Below are positions 61,521 through 64,000 of a stretch of 64,000 bases of DNA, in pieces. This DNA comes from UBA1715 sp964346725 (lineage in GTDB: Bacteria; Bacteroidota; Bacteroidia; Bacteroidales; UBA1715): positions 1-64,000 of the forward strand of contig CAYFVM010000009.1 in assembly GCA_964346725.1 (NCBI GenBank), in the 5' to 3' direction. Position numbers and translations under genes: made by a program. Positions within the stretch are counted from its first letter, which is position 1; the number at the start of each line of letters is the position of its first letter. The notes beneath the pieces are model-generated. The model had not been told where the DNA came from and did no database searches. It was given only the letters and a program-made list of their open reading frames with translations.

Positions 61521-64000
61521 TTATTTTACTATTACTTGTTTTACAAGCACTTCATCGCCGGCATGCATTTTTACCACATATGTTCCGGAAATCAAATTCT
61601 CACCAAATGAATATGTACCTTGATTATCAACAGTATCGGCAACCATTTTTTTACCTTGCATATCAAACAATTCAAAAGCAATTGTTCTTGCTGCTGTTTC
61701 ATAGTTTACAACAATTTGAGAAGACGTGTTGCAATATGCAATCATTGATGAATTAGCTCCCGAAACTTCTTCTACGGAGGTTGAAACGCCCAATATGTCA
61801 ATATAATCAAGCCCCATCCATCCCCAATTACTCTTTATTGTGATGCTGTTTTTCCCAACGTTTAAAGGCACCGTAGTTTTATATATAGCCCAATCGGTTG
61901 ATTCAAAGGTGACTGTTCCAAGACTAGTGCTATTTGCGTACAAATATTGCTCTTTTGGAATACCATAATTACACATGTATGAAATGTATATTTGATAATC
62001 TCCAGCAGTTGGTGCATATATGTCATTGAATGTTATCAATTTGAAAGTTTGCAAATCCATATACATTTTACCACTACAGAATGCATCTACTTTTACCGAA
62101 CCACCAGTGTTATTCAATAATGCAGCATCTTCTGCTTCAAAACGAGTTTTAGGTGTATTAGTTACCGAAATCACCAAATTATTTGATTGCGTGGAATTAT
62201 AAAGTTCATCGAGATTGTTATTATACACTATGCCATAGAATATATAGTCACCAACTTGCGATGGAGCAATCCATTTATAGGTAAACGGAGCCGATGTAAG
62301 TGTTGCCAACAATACACCATCTAAATAAAGTTCTACACGAGAAACCTCATATCCACCAGGAGCAGTTGCATTTGTTGCAATTTCTATTTCATCGTTTGGA
62401 TTTGCCAACACTCCCGATTGTGAGAACAAGGCAATGGTTGGTTTTGCAGGAGTTACAGTAAAATGTATTGTTTGTGACTCTGTGTTTGCTTCATCTGCGT
62501 TGTCTACAATTCGCAACGTATAATCTTGAGAAGCTCCCAACATCACTTTCATAGAAGTATTTGGATCTACCATTTCATCGTTCAAATATGCAGTAACGTT
62601 TCCGCCTGTGGTCCATGTAAATGTTACAAAATCTCCACCCTCACCAGTTTGTTCTGCACTGACACCAAGGTTTGTTGAAAAATCTAGTATTCCGAATTCT
62701 ACAGAAGTTACATCAATATAGAATGGGTCAGCAGGTAACAAAACCTCGCCCGATTGTGCATAAAAATTGACACCACCAGGGCATCTATCCCATGCATAAC
62801 GAATAGCAGTGAAAGGAACATCACAAGTAACCGTAACTTGATTGTTCTCTAAAATCGCTGTTGCTTGTTTCAATCCAGTTGATGTAACAACAGAAAACCA
62901 TGTTAACTCGCCATTCATTGAATCTTTTGCAATAAGTCCGTCACCAATATTATCAAAATCAATCGTAACAGAACCATCTTCGTTCACCACATGACTTTTG
63001 TAGCGAGGACTGTATCCTGCGACATCTTCACTATATACTAATTTACGCACCGCCAAAGCAAGACGAGTTCCAATAGTTTGCTTGTCGGTTGGATGTATAT
63101 TACCTGCTACACCGGCATCAATTGTGATAATTTCAGCTGATTTCGGTAAAACAGAAAGAGATTTTGTCTGTTCGTTTCTCATGGTTATCCATGGATTTGA
63201 AACTTCTAGATGACTTGGTGTGTTATTTACCTCAGTTCTCGTTTCTGATTTATAGTTTGGTAATTGTACCCACACAACAGGAAATTCATTTTCCCACAAT
63301 GTTCTATAGGAAGTAATCATTTTGTTGAATTGTTGACTATACACTATTGCATCACTTTCAATATCGCAGTTTGACTCAGCCTGATACCACAACATAGCCT
63401 TGAAAGGCAAGCCAATTATTGGGTTCACCATTTTATTATAAATCAATGTTGGTTGACGTTCGTTTTCGCCTTGTGCAAGACGAACATCTTCCTCATCATA
63501 CCCTAACATTTCTTCGCTCATCCATGCTTCTATGCGTGCTCCACCATACGATACATTCAAAATACCGATTGGAATATCTTCATACGCTGCAAGTTTTTTC
63601 ATTTCTAACGCACAGAAATATGCTGCTGCCGAAAACGAACCCACATAGGTCGATGTAGCCGGTTTCCATGAAACCAAAGGTAATTCTTCAGATAATTCTT
63701 TAGAAACTCCTTTACTGACTTTCATTTGACGAATAGTTTGATCGTTGGCTGCAGCTTGTACAGCAGTATAGTCATCACATGACTGGACTTCCAATTCCAT
63801 ATTTGACTGTCCCGAGCAATAAAACACGTCGCCAAAATAAACGTCAGTCATCTCTACGGCTGTCTCCGTTTCTACAGAACTTTGGATTGTCATAGTATAT
63901 GGACCGCCATAGGTTGTTGCGGGGAATAATGCTTTCCACTTTCCATTTTCATCAGCTGTTGCGGTAGTTTGAACGGAATTGCATATTACTGTTATTGTTG
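61521..64000 (-). CDS. Sialate O-acetylesterase with T9SS C-terminal domain (5' end outside window)
   Basis: The frame stays open past the window edge (WKALFPATTYGGPYTMTIQS precedes an internal Met), so the N-terminus is missing. The SGNH-type esterase part has the nucleophile box VFYCSGQSNMELEV, GGARIEAWMSEEML, AMLWYQAESN and IHPTDKQTIGTRLA with the catalytic His. After it come beta-sandwich domains, a CBM6-like module (ARFEAEDAALLNNTGGSV-like region, DYQIYISYMCNYG) and a final ~75-residue T9SS sorting domain (IAFELFDMQGKKMVAD...GTYVVKMHAGDEVLVKQVIVK). It deacetylates sialic acids or acetylated glycans on host or environmental polymers. It is probably exported across the outer membrane by type IX secretion. 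Confidence 0.9.
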   Translation of the reverse strand, partial: TITVICNSVQTTATADENGKWKALFPATTYGGPYTMTIQSSVETETAVEMTDVYFGDVFYCSGQSNMELEVQSCDDYTAVQAAANDQTIRQMKVSKGVSKELSEELPLVSWKPATSTYVGSFSAAAYFCALEMKKLAAYEDIPIGILNVSYGGARIEAWMSEEMLGYDEEDVRLAQGENERQPTLIYNKMVNPIIGLPFKAMLWYQAESNCDIESDAIVYSQQFNKMITSYRTLWENEFPVVWVQLPNYKSETRTEVNNTPSHLEVSNPWITMRNEQTKSLSVLPKSAEIITIDAGVAGNIHPTDKQTIGTRLALAVRKLVYSEDVAGYSPRYKSHVVNEDGSVTIDFDNIGDGLIAKDSMNGELTWFSVVTSTGLKQATAILENNQVTVTCDVPFTAIRYAWDRCPGGVNFYAQSGEVLLPADPFYIDVTSVEFGILDFSTNLGVSAEQTGEGGDFVTFTWTTGGNVTAYLNDEMVDPNTSMKVMLGASQDYTLRIVDNADEANTESQTIHFTVTPAKPTIALFSQSGVLANPNDEIEIATNATAPGGYEVSRVELYLDGVLLATLTSAPFTYKWIAPSQVGDYIFYGIVYNNNLDELYNSTQSNNLVISVTNTPKTRFEAEDAALLNNTGGSVKVDAFCSGKMYMDLQTFKLITFNDIYAPTAGDYQIYISYMCNYGIPKEQYLYANSTSLGTVTFESTDWAIYKTTVPLNVGKNSITIKSNWGWMGLDYIDILGVSTSVEEVSGANSSMIAYCNTSSQIVVNYETAARTIAFELFDMQGKKMVADTVDNQGTYSFGENLISGTYVVKMHAGDEVLVKQVIVK

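Overview
This A+T-rich window comes from the chromosome of a member of the Bacteroidetes, most likely an anaerobic Bacteroidales species. Four observations support this. Several genes are preceded by the Bacteroidetes-type -7 promoter element TAnnTTTG. The YidC, LepB, Mrp, PafA-like and alpha-glucan phosphorylase proteins have the lengths and motifs of that phylum. The polysaccharide-active secreted esterase at the right edge ends in a type IX secretion (T9SS) C-terminal domain. The left arm carries an operon of oxygen-sensitive iron-sulfur proteins. Two runs of exactly 100 N (2499-2598 and 46020-46119) are scaffold gaps of unknown true size, and each falls inside a gene.

Left region (1-8.9 kb): the 3' end of an IS3-family element borders an acyl-CoA thioesterase gene. 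Divergent from it is a 12-gene run on the + strand: a DUF134 regulator, three NifX/NafY-fold proteins (one with a His/Cys tail), a gap-interrupted DoxX-like membrane protein, an Mrp-type ATPase, a flavin split-barrel protein, two MinD-type ATPases each with an inserted 2[4Fe-4S] ferredoxin, two small DUF5320-like proteins, and HdrC- and HdrB-like subunits. There are no nif structural genes and no HdrA. The layout resembles the orange-protein (ORP) gene clusters of Desulfovibrio, extended with an Hdr electron-transfer module. Two copies of the palindrome TGAACA-TT-TGTTCA, 31 bp apart, sit in the divergent promoters and look like the operator.

Housekeeping region (8.9-41.3 kb): thrS-infC-rpmI-rplT; dapB-lepB-wbqC; a minus-strand set of RND/MMPL exporter, sugar-nucleotide epimerase and polyprenyl synthase; a glycosyltransferase, SpmAB-like protein and TrmO; and an SDR oxidoreductase. 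A four-gene glycogen operon follows (debranching enzyme, GT4 synthase, GH57 protein, GT35 phosphorylase); its GH57 member appears to lack the catalytic nucleophile and has a histone-like Lys-rich tail. Then come a WG-repeat protein, an outer-membrane barrel, XerD, the yidC-FKBP-DHH operon, a DUF349 protein with a lipoprotein, trmD, and a chagasin-like inhibitor.

CRISPR region (41.3-46.7 kb): a compact type V-A locus, all on the minus strand, in the order cas12a-cas4-cas1-cas2-leader-array. The array has only three 36-nt repeats and two spacers (27 and 26 nt), and the leader-distal repeat is decayed. The Cas12a RuvC residues are intact (D673, E766, D1016 in gap-included numbering), but the 100-N gap removes part of the REC lobe.

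Right region (47-64 kb): nadC; a PafA-family protein whose metal and phosphate ligands are largely substituted and whose 5' end holds a 26-bp palindrome; an outer-membrane protein; a C-terminal processing protease; a lipoprotein paralogous to the one at 37.3 kb; a very large ABCG-type transporter fused to a TerB-like N-terminus; rbfA; a methyltransferase; a LolC/E-type permease; cvpA; ybaK; hisA; and a T9SS-secreted sialate O-acetylesterase cut by the window edge.
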